Of a DNA stretch of 64,000 nt, positions 1-11,054 are shown one piece after another. Below the pieces are notes generated by a model. The model was not told the DNA's origin and did not search any database. It saw only the letters and a list, made by a program, of their open reading frames with translations. Position 1 is the first letter of the stretch, and each line of letters opens with the position of its first letter. This stretch comes from Ahaetulla prasina (lineage: Eukaryota > Chordata > Lepidosauria > Squamata > Colubridae). A program made the translations under genes and the position numbers. The stretch covers positions 178,352,502-178,416,501 of the forward strand of contig NC_080541.1 in NCBI RefSeq assembly GCF_028640845.1, in the 5' to 3' direction.

Positions 1-1245
1 TTAAATCTATTAGTTGCTCTAGTATTATTGCAATTAAAGCTGAAGTAGTCTTTAACAGGAAGGACATTACAATAGATGATTCTGTGAGTTAAGCTTAGGT
101 CATGTCGAAGGCGACGGAGTTCCAAGTTATCTAAGCCTAGGATTTCAAGTCTGGTGGGATAGGGTATTTTATTGTTTTCAGAGGAATGGAGAACTCTTCT
201 TGTAAAATATTTCTGGACACGTTCAATTGTATTGATGTCAGAGATGTGGTGAGGATTCCAAACAGGCGAGCTGTATTCTAGAATTGGTCTAGCAAATGTT
301 TTATATGCTCTGGTTAGTAGTGTGGTGTTTTTGGAAAAGAAGCTACGCAAAATTAGGTTTACAACTCTTAGAGCTTTTTTTGCTATGTAGTTGCAGTGGG
401 CTTTGGCACTTAGATCATTTGACATGAGAACTCCAAGGTCTTTAACGGGGTCGTCTGTAAGGTAATGTCCATCTAATATGTATTTAGTTTTTGGGTTCTT
501 TTTTCCTATATGTAAGACTGAGCATTTGCTGGTTGAAATTTGGAGCTGTCAATTTTTAGCCCAAGTGGTTAGATGATCAAGGTCGTTTTGAATGATAGAA
601 GTATTGTCTGTGGTGTTAAATAGTTTGACATCATCAGCAAAGAGAACACAATTACTTGAGATGTGGTCACAGAGATCATTAATGTATAGTATAAAGAGTG
701 TTGGTCCAAGGACGCTGCCTTGAGGAACGCCACTCTTGACAGGAACAGGATTTGATAAAGCATTGCCAATTTTGACCACTTGTTGTCTGTTAGACAGAAA
801 AGCAGATATCCATTTGTGGAGGGGTCCTGAGATGCCATAGGATGTTAGTTTTAGGAGAAGTTTATCGTGTACTACTGAGTCAAAAGCTTTGCAGAAGTCT
901 ATGTAGATTGCATCTATTGATTTGCCTTGATCGAGATTTGAAGTCCATATGTTTTTGCAGTGGAGAAGTTGTAAGTTACATGATAATTTTTTCCTGAAAC
1001 CAAATTGTTTGTTGGAGAGTAGGTTGTTAGTTTCTAAGTGTGAGGTAATGGATTGGTTGATGATAGATTCCATGACTTTGCAGGTGACGCAGCAAAGGGA
1101 GATCGGTCTGTAATTTTCGACTAAGCTGGGGTCTCCTTTTTTGAAGATAGGGATGACTGTGGCTAGTGACCAAAGTTTGGGAAGAGAACTGGTAGTGAAA
1201 GCTTTATCAAAGATAATACTTAGGGGTTCTGCTATATTAACTTAC
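1..1245 (-). mobile_element. LINE (Jockey-superfamily, CR1/L2-type) reverse-transcriptase fragment
   Basis: The minus strand encodes RT blocks in order: a VIPIFKKGD..ENYRPISL block near 1150-1080, DFxKAFDSV near 890, GVPQGSVLGP near 720 and the catalytic FADD near 635. The longest open frame is 1073-549. It ends at a TGA where related copies keep a tryptophan codon, so it is dead. Sequence left of 549 is the downstream end of the same element. The same family recurs at 49507-49695 and 55625-56215. Confidence 0.85.
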
Positions 1246-1827
1246 AAGACATTTTTACAAGAATTTGTAGTCTAAATCACACTTTGACTGCTAATAGGTT
1301 TCCAGACAGAATGAGACAGTTTTGGTTTAAAGCCGTAACACCTCAGGCCCAGGTTATTTTTTAAAAAGTAATCTTTTATGTGGTCTTTTCTGTACACTAA
1401 AATAATTCAAAAGGTTTAACTATAGATGCCATGGGTTCCTTTTGCAGTAACTTAGTCTTTGCTGCATATACTCTGCTAAACTCAGGGAAATGATCACTAC
1501 CTGGCCATTAGCGGACCTGCCCAGAAATCACTAGGTGTGAGACTTCCTTTGTAAGGTTGAGTCCAGTGGGGATTACCCACTTACCTTCCTTCCTGCAACT
1601 GGCAGTGGAGTTCCCCAGGCTCTTGAACTCTGGACAGGGAAGTACTTCACTAATCTGAGCTGATGTGCAGTTTGGGAATCCTCCTAGACTCATGGCTCCT
1701 TCTTGAGGAGCAGGTGGCAGAGTGGCTGGAGGCATGTTTTTGCACAGGTTTGTGTTGATGCACCAATTGCGCCATTTCCTGGACTAGGAGATTTTGCTCA
1801 CGTGCTTTGGTCACCTCCGATCTGTAT
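1246..1827. other. Unassigned sequence between two LINEs
   Basis: Contains a 75-codon minus-strand frame (1735-1508) and, in a neighbouring frame, a glutamine-rich stretch that resembles the coiled-coil of Ty3-like gag proteins. Neither is convincing enough to name. No other features are seen. Confidence 0.3.
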
Positions 1828-2465
1828 GAATAGAATAGAATTTTTTTTTATTGGCCAAGTGTGATTGGACACACAAGGAATTTGTCTTGGTGCATATGCT
1901 CTCAGTGTACATAAAAGAAAAGATACATTCATCAAGGTACAACATTTACAACACAATTGATGGTCAATATATCAATATAAATCATAAGGATTGCCAGCAA
2001 CAAAGTTACAGTCATACAGTCATAAATGGAAAGAGATTGGTGATGGGAACTATGAGAAGATTAATAGTAGTGCAGATTTAGTCAATAGTTTGACAGTGTT
2101 GAGGGAATTATTTGTTTAGCAGAGTGATGGCCTTCGGGAAAAAACTGTTCTTGTGTCTAGTTGTTCTGGTGTGCAGTGCTCTATAGCGTCGTTTTGAGGG
2201 TAGGAGTTGAAACAGTTTATGTCCTGGATGTGAGGGATCTGTAAATATTTTCACGGCCCTCTTCATGATTCGTGCAGTATACAGGTCCTCAATGGAAGGC
2301 AGGTTGGTAGCAATTATTTTTTCTGCAGTTCTAATTATCCTCTGAAGTCTGTGTCTTTCTTGTTGGGTTGCAGAACCGAACCAGACAGTTATAGAGGTGC
2401 AAATGCCAGACTCAATAATTCCTCTGTAGATCTGAATCAGCAGCTCCTTGGGCAGTTTGAGCTTA
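1828..2465 (-). mobile_element. L2-like LINE, 3' end with AATAG tail
   Basis: The plus-strand view starts with AATAG units, then the conserved 3'UTR (ATTGGCCAAGTGTGATTGG), then a minus-strand frame (2476-2108) for the extreme C-terminus of ORF2, with [23 protein letters not shown] and RRYRAL blocks typical of L2-like elements. It is 5'-truncated and abuts another LINE. Confidence 0.85.
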
Positions 2466-3066
2466 CTGAATATCACTGCAATGCACTCTATTTGGAGCTA
2501 ACCCTTAACACCATCCAGAAAATCCATCTGGTCCAGAATAGGTTTGCCCATTTAACACCTCTGTTGTACAAACTGCACTGGTTTCCAGTTCCTTTCTGGG
2601 TGCAAATCAAGGTACTGGTCATCATCTTTAAAGCTCCATATGGGACAGGGTCAGGCTATCTGTGGGACCATCTTTCTCTAAGAACATCTATTCATCCTAC
2701 CAAGTCAGATAGGATGGGCATTCTCATAGTTCCTTCTCCTGAATATTATCAATTGATAGGATCTAGAAAGTAGGCCTTTTCTGTAGCAACCCTGCTCTAT
2801 GGAGTAATTTGTTCCTTGAAGTTCAGCAAATCTCCACCCTTTTATTCTTCTGTGAGATTTTAAAAACCTGGCTTCCCTCCCCACCTCAAAGCATTGAGAG
2901 ATGATTAGAGGCACATTAGAACTGATTGGCACCAGATTTTTGTTACTTTTTAATGTGTTAATTAGTAAGATTTATAGTTTTAAATTATTTTATGTTTGGT
3001 TGGTATTTTGATTGTCCAGAGTTGGTTGAAAGATGGACAGCCATATAAACATTTTAAATAAAAAAG
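2466..3066 (+). mobile_element. LINE 3' end (Jockey-superfamily), plus strand
   Basis: The plus-strand frame from 2466 has the C-terminal blocks NALYLEL, LVQNR, PLLYKLHWFPV and FKVLVI-like residues, followed by a 3'UTR ending in an A-rich run near 3060. The same family recurs at 16800-17200 and 49050-49870. Confidence 0.7.
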
Positions 3067-3304
3067 ATGAATGCTAGGTTTCAAAAAGGACCTCAAATAT
3101 AACTTTGTAAATAGGCATTTATTTCTTGCTAATATAATTAATGTTGATATTTAAAATTCTGATCTTAGATCAATAACTTTGACTCTGATTTAATTCTTGG
3201 TACAATAACAGATGTAAAAAAACATAAAATATTTTGAGATGTAATTCTCTTCCTCATTATCTTTGCAGAACATCTTATCCTCATAATAATCAGTTAGAAG
3301 AACA

Positions 3305-5463
3305 ATTCAGTAGATATAGAAAGTCTATATACTGGTGTTAAAATGGCAGGTTTTTGACAAAAATTCGTACTTGCTTCAGAATTATTTCCACCTTTAATAT
3401 AACATATAAGCTGTATAATTCAATTGAAAAACACATTGAAAATTTAGGTGAAAAATAACTATAAAAAACTAGAATAATGTGATCTGTATAAGTGTTCACA
3501 CCCTCTTAAAAGTAGGGATGTGGCTATGTTCAGAATTAACCAATCACATTCAAACTAATGTTAAATAGTAGTCAATATACACCCACCATCAATTAAAGTG
3601 ACTCTGAAGCTCATATAAAGCTCAGCTATTCTAGTCAGATTTTTCTGACATTTACTCAGTTGCCTCTTACAGGAAAAGCCATGCTCTGCAAAGAGCTTAT
3701 AAAGCATCAGAGGGATCTCATTGGCGGAAGGTATCACTCAGAAGAAGAGTAAAAAATATTTCCAAGGCATTGGATCAGGGGTGAAATGCTCCCGGTTCGG
3801 ACTGGATTCCCTGATCCGGTAGTGATGGCGGAGGGTGGTTCAGAGAACCGGTAACAAAAATCCCTTCCTCCCCTTCCCCCCGCATGCCCAGCTGAGCCGC
3901 GCGATCATCAGAGGTTTTTTTTTATTTTTAAAAGCATTTTTTCTTCAGCCGAAAAAATGCTTTTAAAAGTAAAAAAAAAAAAGCCTCTGACGATCATGCG
4001 GCTCAGCTGGGATCGACAGAAACCTTTCAAAGCATTTTTTCTACAACCTCTTTGGCCGAAGAGGCTGTAAAAAATGCTTTGAAAGGGTTCTGGCGATCAG
4101 GCAACTCAGCCGGGATCGTCAGAACCCTTTAAAAACATTTTTTTTACAATCTCTTTGGCCGAAGAGGCTGTTAAAAAATGCTTTTAAAAGGCTCCTCTGG
4201 TGATCCCAGCTGAGTTGCCTGATCATCAGAGGCTTTTAAAAGCATTTTTTTACAACCTCTTCGGCTGAAGAGGTTGTAGAAAAAATGCTTTTAAAAGTAA
4301 AAAAAAAAAAGTTGGCCACGCTCACACAGTCACATTATCCCTCCCACCAAGCCATGCCCACAGAACCAGTAGTAACAAATTTTACACCACCCCTGCATTG
4401 GATATACCATGGAGCACAGTGAAGAGAGTCATTAACAAGTAAAGAATATATGGCATAACAATGACATTATCAAGAACCGGATGCCCCTCCAAAATTGATA
4501 AAACAAAAAAACGAAACAAAAAAACAAGAAGAAAACTGGTCTAAGAGGCTGCCAAGAGGCTTAAGCAACAATAAAGGAGCTGTGGGGAATTTCTGGTAAG
4601 TTCTGGTTGTATACTTCATATGTCAAAAATCTCCCATATTCTCCATATATATTTGGGCTGATCAAGTCTGACAAAAATATGTGAAAAAAATGTGTCATGA
4701 TCTGATGAGACCAAGATTCAGGTCTTTTTGGCCATAATTCCAAAGAGTATGTTTAGTGCAAAAACAATACTGTGCATCACCGAAAGTACATCATACCCAT
4801 AATGAAGCAGGGGATGGCAGCATTATGCTTTGAGACTGCTTTTCTTCATCTGGAACTGGGGCTTTACTCAAGGTAGAGGAAATTATGAACAGTTCCAGAT
4901 ATCAATAAATTTTGGCATAAAATCCCCAGGTCTCTGCTAAAATGCTGAAATTGAAGATGAATTTCAGCTTTCACCACACAACAACCCAAACCACACCTCC
5001 AACTCAATAGAAGAATGGCTTAACCAGAAGAGGATCAAAGTATTGGAATGGCCCAGCCCTGAACTGAATCCAATTGAAAATCCATGGGGTGGCCTGAAGA
5101 AGGCTGTGCACAGGAGATGCCCTTGCAAATCTAACAGATTTGGAGCACTTTTGCAAGGAAGAGTGGGCAAAGATTCCCAAGGCAAGATGTGTCATGCTGA
5201 TAGGTCCCTATCTCAAAAGACTGAATGCTGTATCAAAAGGTGCTTCAATAAAGTATTAGTTTAAGGGTATGCATCTTTATGTAATCCTGTTATTGTACAT
5301 TTTTATCCCCCATCCCCCCAAAAAAGATTTCCGTTCATTTTTCAATTGAATTTAAGAGTTTATATGTTATATTAAAGGTGGAAAATATTCTGAAGTGATT
5401 TATCTATGTTTTTTTTATATCTCAAAAACCTGCCATTTTAATAGGAGTTTCTATATCCACTGT
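3305..5463 (+). mobile_element. Degenerate Tc1-like DNA transposon with long inverted repeats
   Basis: About 130-bp terminal inverted repeats (left from 3307, right ending 5463) share AAAATGGCAGGTTTTTGA and CCACCTTTAATATAACATA. The right end is followed by TA, the expected target. Coding remnants near 5043-5230 include the transposase block EWPSPELNPIENPWG, which carries the final acidic residue of the DDE triad. The element is dead and was later interrupted by a hAT element at 3776-4395. Confidence 0.85.
3776..4395. mobile_element. Non-autonomous hAT element, CAGGGGTGAAATGC family, nested in the Tc1
   Basis: Ends are CAGGGGTG...CACCCCTG, flanked by a perfect 8-bp duplication CATTGGAT (3768-3775 and 4396-4403). 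The interior is made of repeated inverted segments (GCTTTTAAAAG, CTCTTCGGCTGAAGAG) that would fold into long hairpins. It carries no coding capacity. Confidence 0.9.
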
Positions 5464-5953
5464 ATGTCACTTCTTGTTATGCATTTATTTTTAGGCAGAA
5501 TATGATTCTGACAATATGAACCTGGAATTCTGGGCATTTATTATTTCTGGGCATCTAATATTTACTATTCTCCTTAAATATTTGTACATTTTAAAAATCT
5601 GTTATCATCAGTTTCCACTTGTATGCTCAACAATGTGTAAACATCACGAAGTAAAGTGATAAAACCCTACCACTTTATGTTTTTATGAGATTTAGGTTTT
5701 ATATATTATACCATGTATGTCACATTTGATCACAGAATTAAGTCATAGAATGTTTTTTCATTATTTTGAAACACAAATCATAAAAATAATAGTTAAGCAT
5801 TAAAAAAAATTCAGTAATGGAAAGGAATGAAGAGAACCAATGAAAATTGATGTTGTACACCCATTTGTGAAACAGTCCTATCTCCAAAATGTTAAATGCA
5901 GCTCCAGCCACCTAGATTAGTTAATGTCTAGAAAACCAGTAGGGTGGTGAATA
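5464..5953. other. AT-rich sequence, no feature seen
   Basis: Unique-looking AT-rich DNA between the Tc1 end and a MITE. No coding potential is evident. Confidence 0.5.
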
Positions 5954-6166
5954 CAGGTAGTCCTCAACCTACAGCAGTTTATTTAGTGAAGCAAAGTCAA
6001 TGGCAACAGATTCACTTAACAACTGTGTTATTAATTTAACAACTGCAGTGATATACTTAACTGTAGCAAGAAAGGTTGTAAAATGGAGCAAAACTCACTT
6101 AACAAAGGTCTCTCTTAGCGACAGAAATTTTGGGTTCAATTGTGGTCATAAGTCAAGGATTACCTG
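5954..6166. mobile_element. TA-flanked MITE (CAGGTAGTCCT family)
   Basis: Terminal inverted repeats CAGGTAGTCCTCAACC...GTCAAGGATTACCTG with TA on both flanks. The interior has TTAACAACTG-type repeated words shared with copies at 39528, 42339, 53910, 54290 and inside the duplication near 57000. TA flanks suggest Tc1/mariner mobilisation. Confidence 0.75.
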
Positions 6167-7230
6167 TACTTCAGGTATTAAACTCAAGATCATTCTTGGA
6201 CATGACAGTTCATTGGATGATTTTGAGATAATCATTAACTCACAGGCTTATGGCACAAAACCTGTGAAGGAGGATGCGCTGTGTACATTGCCTTGACTTC
6301 TTGGAAGAAAGGTGACCTAGCTGTTGAACAAAGAAAAGAAAGGTGAGCATACATCCATGTGGAAGTCGGTATCCTCTTCTCCTGCTAGCATAGAGAATCC
6401 CATTCCCGCTTGTGTTGTAGGCACATTTTAAGGCATTTCTGGGTTGCAAGTGACATAACTGTTGCCAGTGGGATGCCTGTGGGGGCTCCTTTCATATCTC
6501 CATCAAGGAGCTGGAGCCAATCACAGGAGCTCATCAGTGATGGATTGCTACCAGTTCGGACCGGTTCTTGAGAACCGTTGGCAAAAATCTGGCCAAGTTC
6601 GCAGTACCAGTAACAATTCCCAGCTGGCCACGCCCCCGAACCGGTTCCCTTGGCCGAAGAGGTTGTAAAAAAAAGGTTTTAAAAGGCTCCTCTGGCGATC
6701 CCAGCTGAATTGCCTGATCACCAGAACCTTTAAAAAACATGTTTTCTACAAGCTCTTCAGCTGTAGAACCTTTAAAAAACATGTTTTCTACAAGCTCTTC
6801 ATCCTTTTAAGAGGTTTGAGCTATGATGAGGCAACTTCAGCTGGCATCGTCAGAGGAGCCGTTTAAAATCTTTTTTTCCTCTGGTGATCCCAGATGAGTT
6901 TCCTGATCACCACAGGCTTTTAAAATCACTTTTTTTACAACCTCTTACAACAGTCCCCACCCATGCCCATCCAATTGCCCCCTCCTCAGTTACCTAATTA
7001 CTGCTCCTTTCGGGCTCGCAAAGCCATGGCTTCTGCAATCAGTTGCATCAGCTAGCAACTCAATCTGCCTACCTGCAATCCATCTCCTCGGTGAGCAACT
7101 CAATCTGCCTGCCTCAATTGGGTAAGTAAACTATTAAAAAATAGTTAATAGGTTTTTTTTTAAGGAGTTGGGTTTTTAGACAGCAATTAAAAGTTAAGGA
7201 AGTTTTAAATTTAGCTGCTTTTATCTAAAA

Positions 7231-7365
7231 CAGGGGTTTCCAACCTTAGTAACTTTAAGGCTTGTGGACTTAAACTCCCAGAGTTCCTCAGCCAGCTTTC
7301 CTGGATGAGGAACTCTGGGAGTTGAAGTCCACAAACCTTAAAGTTACTAAGGTTGGAGACCCCTG
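7231..7365. mobile_element. Near-perfect palindromic hAT MITE
   Basis: Starts CAGGGGTTTCCAACC and ends GGTTGGAGACCCCTG. The arms are about 60 bp with a loop of about 14 bp, and the duplication ATCTAAAA is perfect (7223-7230 and 7366-7373). It is nested inside the element at 6535-8151. Confidence 0.92.
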
Positions 7366-7489
7366 ATCTAAAAAAATATTAATAAAATAAAATAATAAAA
7401 TAAAATATTTGTGCAGCTTTCTGAGATTTGGGGTGTTTCTGTAGTATTTCACTCTAACTACACAAACACATAAAATCTCACAAAGCTGT

Positions 7490-7970
7490 ATGTGGCATTT
7501 TGTGTGTGTGTGTATGTGTGTGTAAGTCAGTTGTATTGTGTTGTGTTGTTGTGTGTAAAGTGTGAAAGTTGGTTTTTGAGCTTTTTCTGGCTGTGTGAAG
7601 TTCCTGCTTGTTGCAGGGACCATTTTGGGTGAGGTGCAGCTTTACATTGTGTGTGTCAGTTGTGTTGTATTGTGTGTGTGTAAAGTGTGAAAGTTGGTTT
7701 TTGAGCTTTTTGTGGCTGAGGGAGGTTCCTGCTTGTTGCAGGGGCCATTTTGGGTGAAGTGCAGCTGCTTTTACATTGTGTGTGTCAGTTGTGTTGTGTT
7801 GTGTTGTGTATGTGTGTGTGTGTAAAGTGTGAAAGTTGATTTTTGAGCTTTTTGTGGCTGTGTGAGATTCCTGTTTGTTGCAGGGGCCATTTTGGGTGAA
7901 GTGTAGCTGCTTTTACATTGTGTGTGAGTCAGTTGTGTTGTGTTGTGTGGGTGTAAAGTGTGAAAGTTGT
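7490..7970. repeat. Minisatellite, about 125-140-bp unit, four copies, with TG-rich spacers
   Basis: The unit starts with TAAAGTGTGAAAGTTG, which begins near 7555, 7681, 7823 and 7953, and each full unit includes TTTTTGAGCTTTTT and GTTGCAGGG(A/G)CCATTTTGGG. Unit length differences come from TG-repeat expansion. Confidence 0.85.
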
Positions 7971-8159
7971 TTTTTGGTACCTCTTATTGTTTTGTATACT
8001 TTATTATTTTTATTATTTGTTGTTATTGGCCATGCCCACCCAGTCACATGCCCACCAAGCCATGTCCAGTGTCACATGACCATCAAGCCACGGCCACAAA
8101 ATAAGCCAAACCCACAGAACCGGTAGTAAAAAAATTTAGAACCCACCCCTGGAGCTCAT

Positions 8160-9975
8160 TCCACCATGCAGCAGCACTCGGGTCTCAAACGCAGACTTGC
8201 TAATCTCCAACCCAGAGTCCTAAGGAGATGTGCCACTGCGCTTCTTAGCATAGATATGATACCATCATTCCACAGGAAAAAAAGAGAGTTACTTTCATAA
8301 TGATAACAGCAAGGCAAGTATTATCTAACAGAAATATATACTATTTTGTCCAAGTACAAAATTGAATGACATGATGCTTATGGCCAGGAAGATGTCCCTA
8401 AATCATTGCAATGTTGAATTTGATTTTTGTACTAAATGGTATAGAATAAGGAAGCAACAACAGTCACATTTAGTTGAATCCATTGCAGCTGAGGTGATAA
8501 AAAATCAGTATCACTTAGTATGCCAGATTCTCACCCACACCTTATGCTTCTTATTATAATTCTCTTTCCCACTGGACTTGTAGTGTCAGTAATTTCTTAT
8601 TAATCTCATACAATGTTGTGTTTGCCCATCCCTTTTACTTATGCAATAATAATAGCTAAATTGGAATAATGCGGAGGTTGCATCTCATAGCATCTATTTC
8701 TACACAGCAATGTGCTGAGTGAGTACTGTGCCAGGTTAGACAATGCTTGTTGAAGTTAAAGACTTCTTTGTCTGCATGTGAACATTATCTGACAGCTGGA
8801 ATCTAGCCGCAGCAATAATTAGTGATCCAGATTTTTTAACCAAAACAGAAAAAACATGTGGTTAAGGAAATACATTATTGAAAGAGGTGTACAACCAGCG
8901 GAAGAATCCAAAAATATGTGTTTGGCTCATTTATCTCTGGAAAGAAAAACAAAAGAAAGTGACCTCCTCCTTTACAATCTTTACAAGCAGAATGATGATA
9001 AAGGGACAGAGGTGTAAATCCTAAACTCTCTTTAAACACTGTTATACCCCCTTGTGATGTCATGTGGCATTAACTCTGAACCTCTAATATTGCTTATACT
9101 GACAATAAATGTAGACTTTTATTTTATATAGACATCCCTTCCTCATCACCATCAGGCAGGTTTCTTTCTGGAATAGGACTGAACTGTAATTCTGCAATAG
9201 CCTAATTTTAGGGATAAGACCATGCTGTAACTCCTTTGGGAAATAAAATATTATTTCTTTTTTCATGTTTGTTTCTATTTACTTTATCAATCATTCAAAG
9301 GTACAATTTGTTCAACAACAATAATTAAAAATATAATTTAATATTATATCAAAATTTAATTTTGTTTCTCTTCTCTTAAGATTAAGCTTTATTCTTTTGG
9401 GCTTTAGATGTAACATAATTACAGTGTTCAGATAAATCTGTTTTGAAATTAAGCACAAAGATACGACATCATGCTGGGTGGTATGCCATACATACATATA
9501 GATAAATATATACACAATTATCTCGACCATTAGATTAGCTTTTTGTATGAACATTTAATACAGTCAACAAAGATATGGGGGATAAATTGGCTTGGAGTTC
9601 TTTGAGTTAAACTAATTTCCTTACCTCTAGTCAATCTGTTCATGTGAATAGCAATAACCAAATGTTAGTCCTCTCTTCCTGCTTTTGGAACACAGCTGAC
9701 CTAGAGTGGCCATGCTAAAATGGGACTTCGTAGGCTTTTTGTCCCTGACCCATTTTATATTTTGCCTTCCTCCCCACTGAGGGCAAAAGAATGGATATCG
9801 CTACACTTGTTTATTTAAAAAAAAACAAATATAGGAAACCTTTATCTTTTCAAATATCTCAGCCTATTTTACATCACTGAAAATGATTACTCAGCAATTG
9901 ACTGGGTTATCAGCAATCGTGCACTGTCAACAGAGAGAAGTAAATTAACCAAGAAGTAGTTGATTCAGATGTATC
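8160..9975. other. Unique AT-rich spacer, no feature seen
   Basis: Only short frames without recognisable similarity. No splice-supported exon was found. Confidence 0.5.
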
Positions 9976-10062
9976 ATTTATTTATTTATTTATTAAATTT
10001 GTTTGTTTGCCACTTATCTCGCTGCAAGGGTGGCTTACCACATTAAAATAAAACCATAAATA
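9976..10062 (-). mobile_element. SINE/LINE 3' tail fragment
   Basis: ATTT repeats followed by AAATTTGTTTGTTTGCCAC, the reverse of a squamate element tail. A similar tail lies at 10790-10890. Confidence 0.5.
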
Positions 10063-10238
10063 TCAACTCAACATGGCCATAGGGTAGTGGCTAAATGTAA
10101 ATGCTAAGTTGAAAAGTTTCCAATTTTTTCTTTCTATTTATAGCATGACTTCAAATGAGCCTCCAGTTTTAAAAATGAAATCAACCCACACCATTCAAAA
10201 ATGAAATTGTACATTAAACTTTCTAAAATCAATACATA

Positions 10239-10413
10239 CAGTGGTGTATTAACCATTAGGCAGACTAAGCACGTGCTTAGGGCACCAGGCCCAAAGGGGG
10301 CACCACAAAGTTGAGAAAGAACCCCCCCAATGAAGATTGGTTCTTCATTGAAAGGAGGGGGGCACCAAGATTTGTCTGTGCTTAGGGCACCAGTGAGCCT
10401 TAATCCACCATTG
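10239..10413. mobile_element. hAT MITE
   Basis: Ends CAGTGGTGTATTAACC...TTAATCCACCATTG, with a perfect 8-bp duplication AATACATA (10231-10238 and 10414-10421). The interior repeats GTGCTTAGGGCACCA. Confidence 0.9.
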
Positions 10414-10421
10414 AATACATA

Positions 10422-11049
10422 CCAAAACAATGAAAAGAAACAAAACCAAAGCTGTGACTTCATAAAACCGCTCAAAATCCACGATAAGTATCAATATAAA
10501 TAATAGCATAAGTCTAAATTAAAATAACATTTTTAAAGAAATGGGGTGAAAAGATGTACTGACAACTATCAAAACGGAACTTTACTGGGAGAAAAATCCA
10601 ATAGTTATGGAAATCGTTTTCTTGTTGTAGTAACAGTACTGAATTTTCAACAGTTGGGAAATCTACAAGAGTGTGTATACATAACATTAATACTTGTACT
10701 GAATAAAGTGTATATTTAGATATACCAAACAGCTTGAAATATATAAATTAGAGTATTTCAAGTTTAAGAACAATGGGTAACTAAAGACCCATTATTTATT
10801 TATTAAATTTATATGCTACCCAAATCATCATCAGGTGACTCTAGGCAACCTACATCAAAGGGCATGATGTGCCAGAGGGCGAGAGCCATGGCAGAAAAAT
10901 ATTTTTCTCCTGGATCCAGTTAGTCAGAATTCCTTGGCTAATGGTATCCACAGCATGCTCCTTCTGCTGGTGTAATACCATTATTACACCATTATTACAT
11001 TAAATACTATTCGTACATATTAAATTAGATTTAAGTATTTTTTTACATT
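10422..11049. other. AT-rich spacer with a SINE-tail fragment
   Basis: Contains an ATTT-rich tail and its adjoining element remnant near 10790-10890; otherwise no feature is seen. Confidence 0.45.
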
Positions 11050-11054
11050 TACAT

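Larger units (their letters stand above)
6535..8151. mobile_element. Large composite hAT element (CAGGGGTGAAATGC family) carrying a minisatellite
   Basis: A perfect 8-bp duplication GAGCTCAT (6527-6534 and 8152-8159) flanks ends CAGTGATG...CACCCCTG. The 1617-bp interior includes hairpin arms, a second hAT palindrome (7231-7365) and a four-unit minisatellite (about 7490-7970). Confidence 0.88.

Noticed and set aside
7490..7970. CRISPR-like repeat array
   Set aside because: Units are long tandem repeats without unique spacers, inside a eukaryotic transposon.
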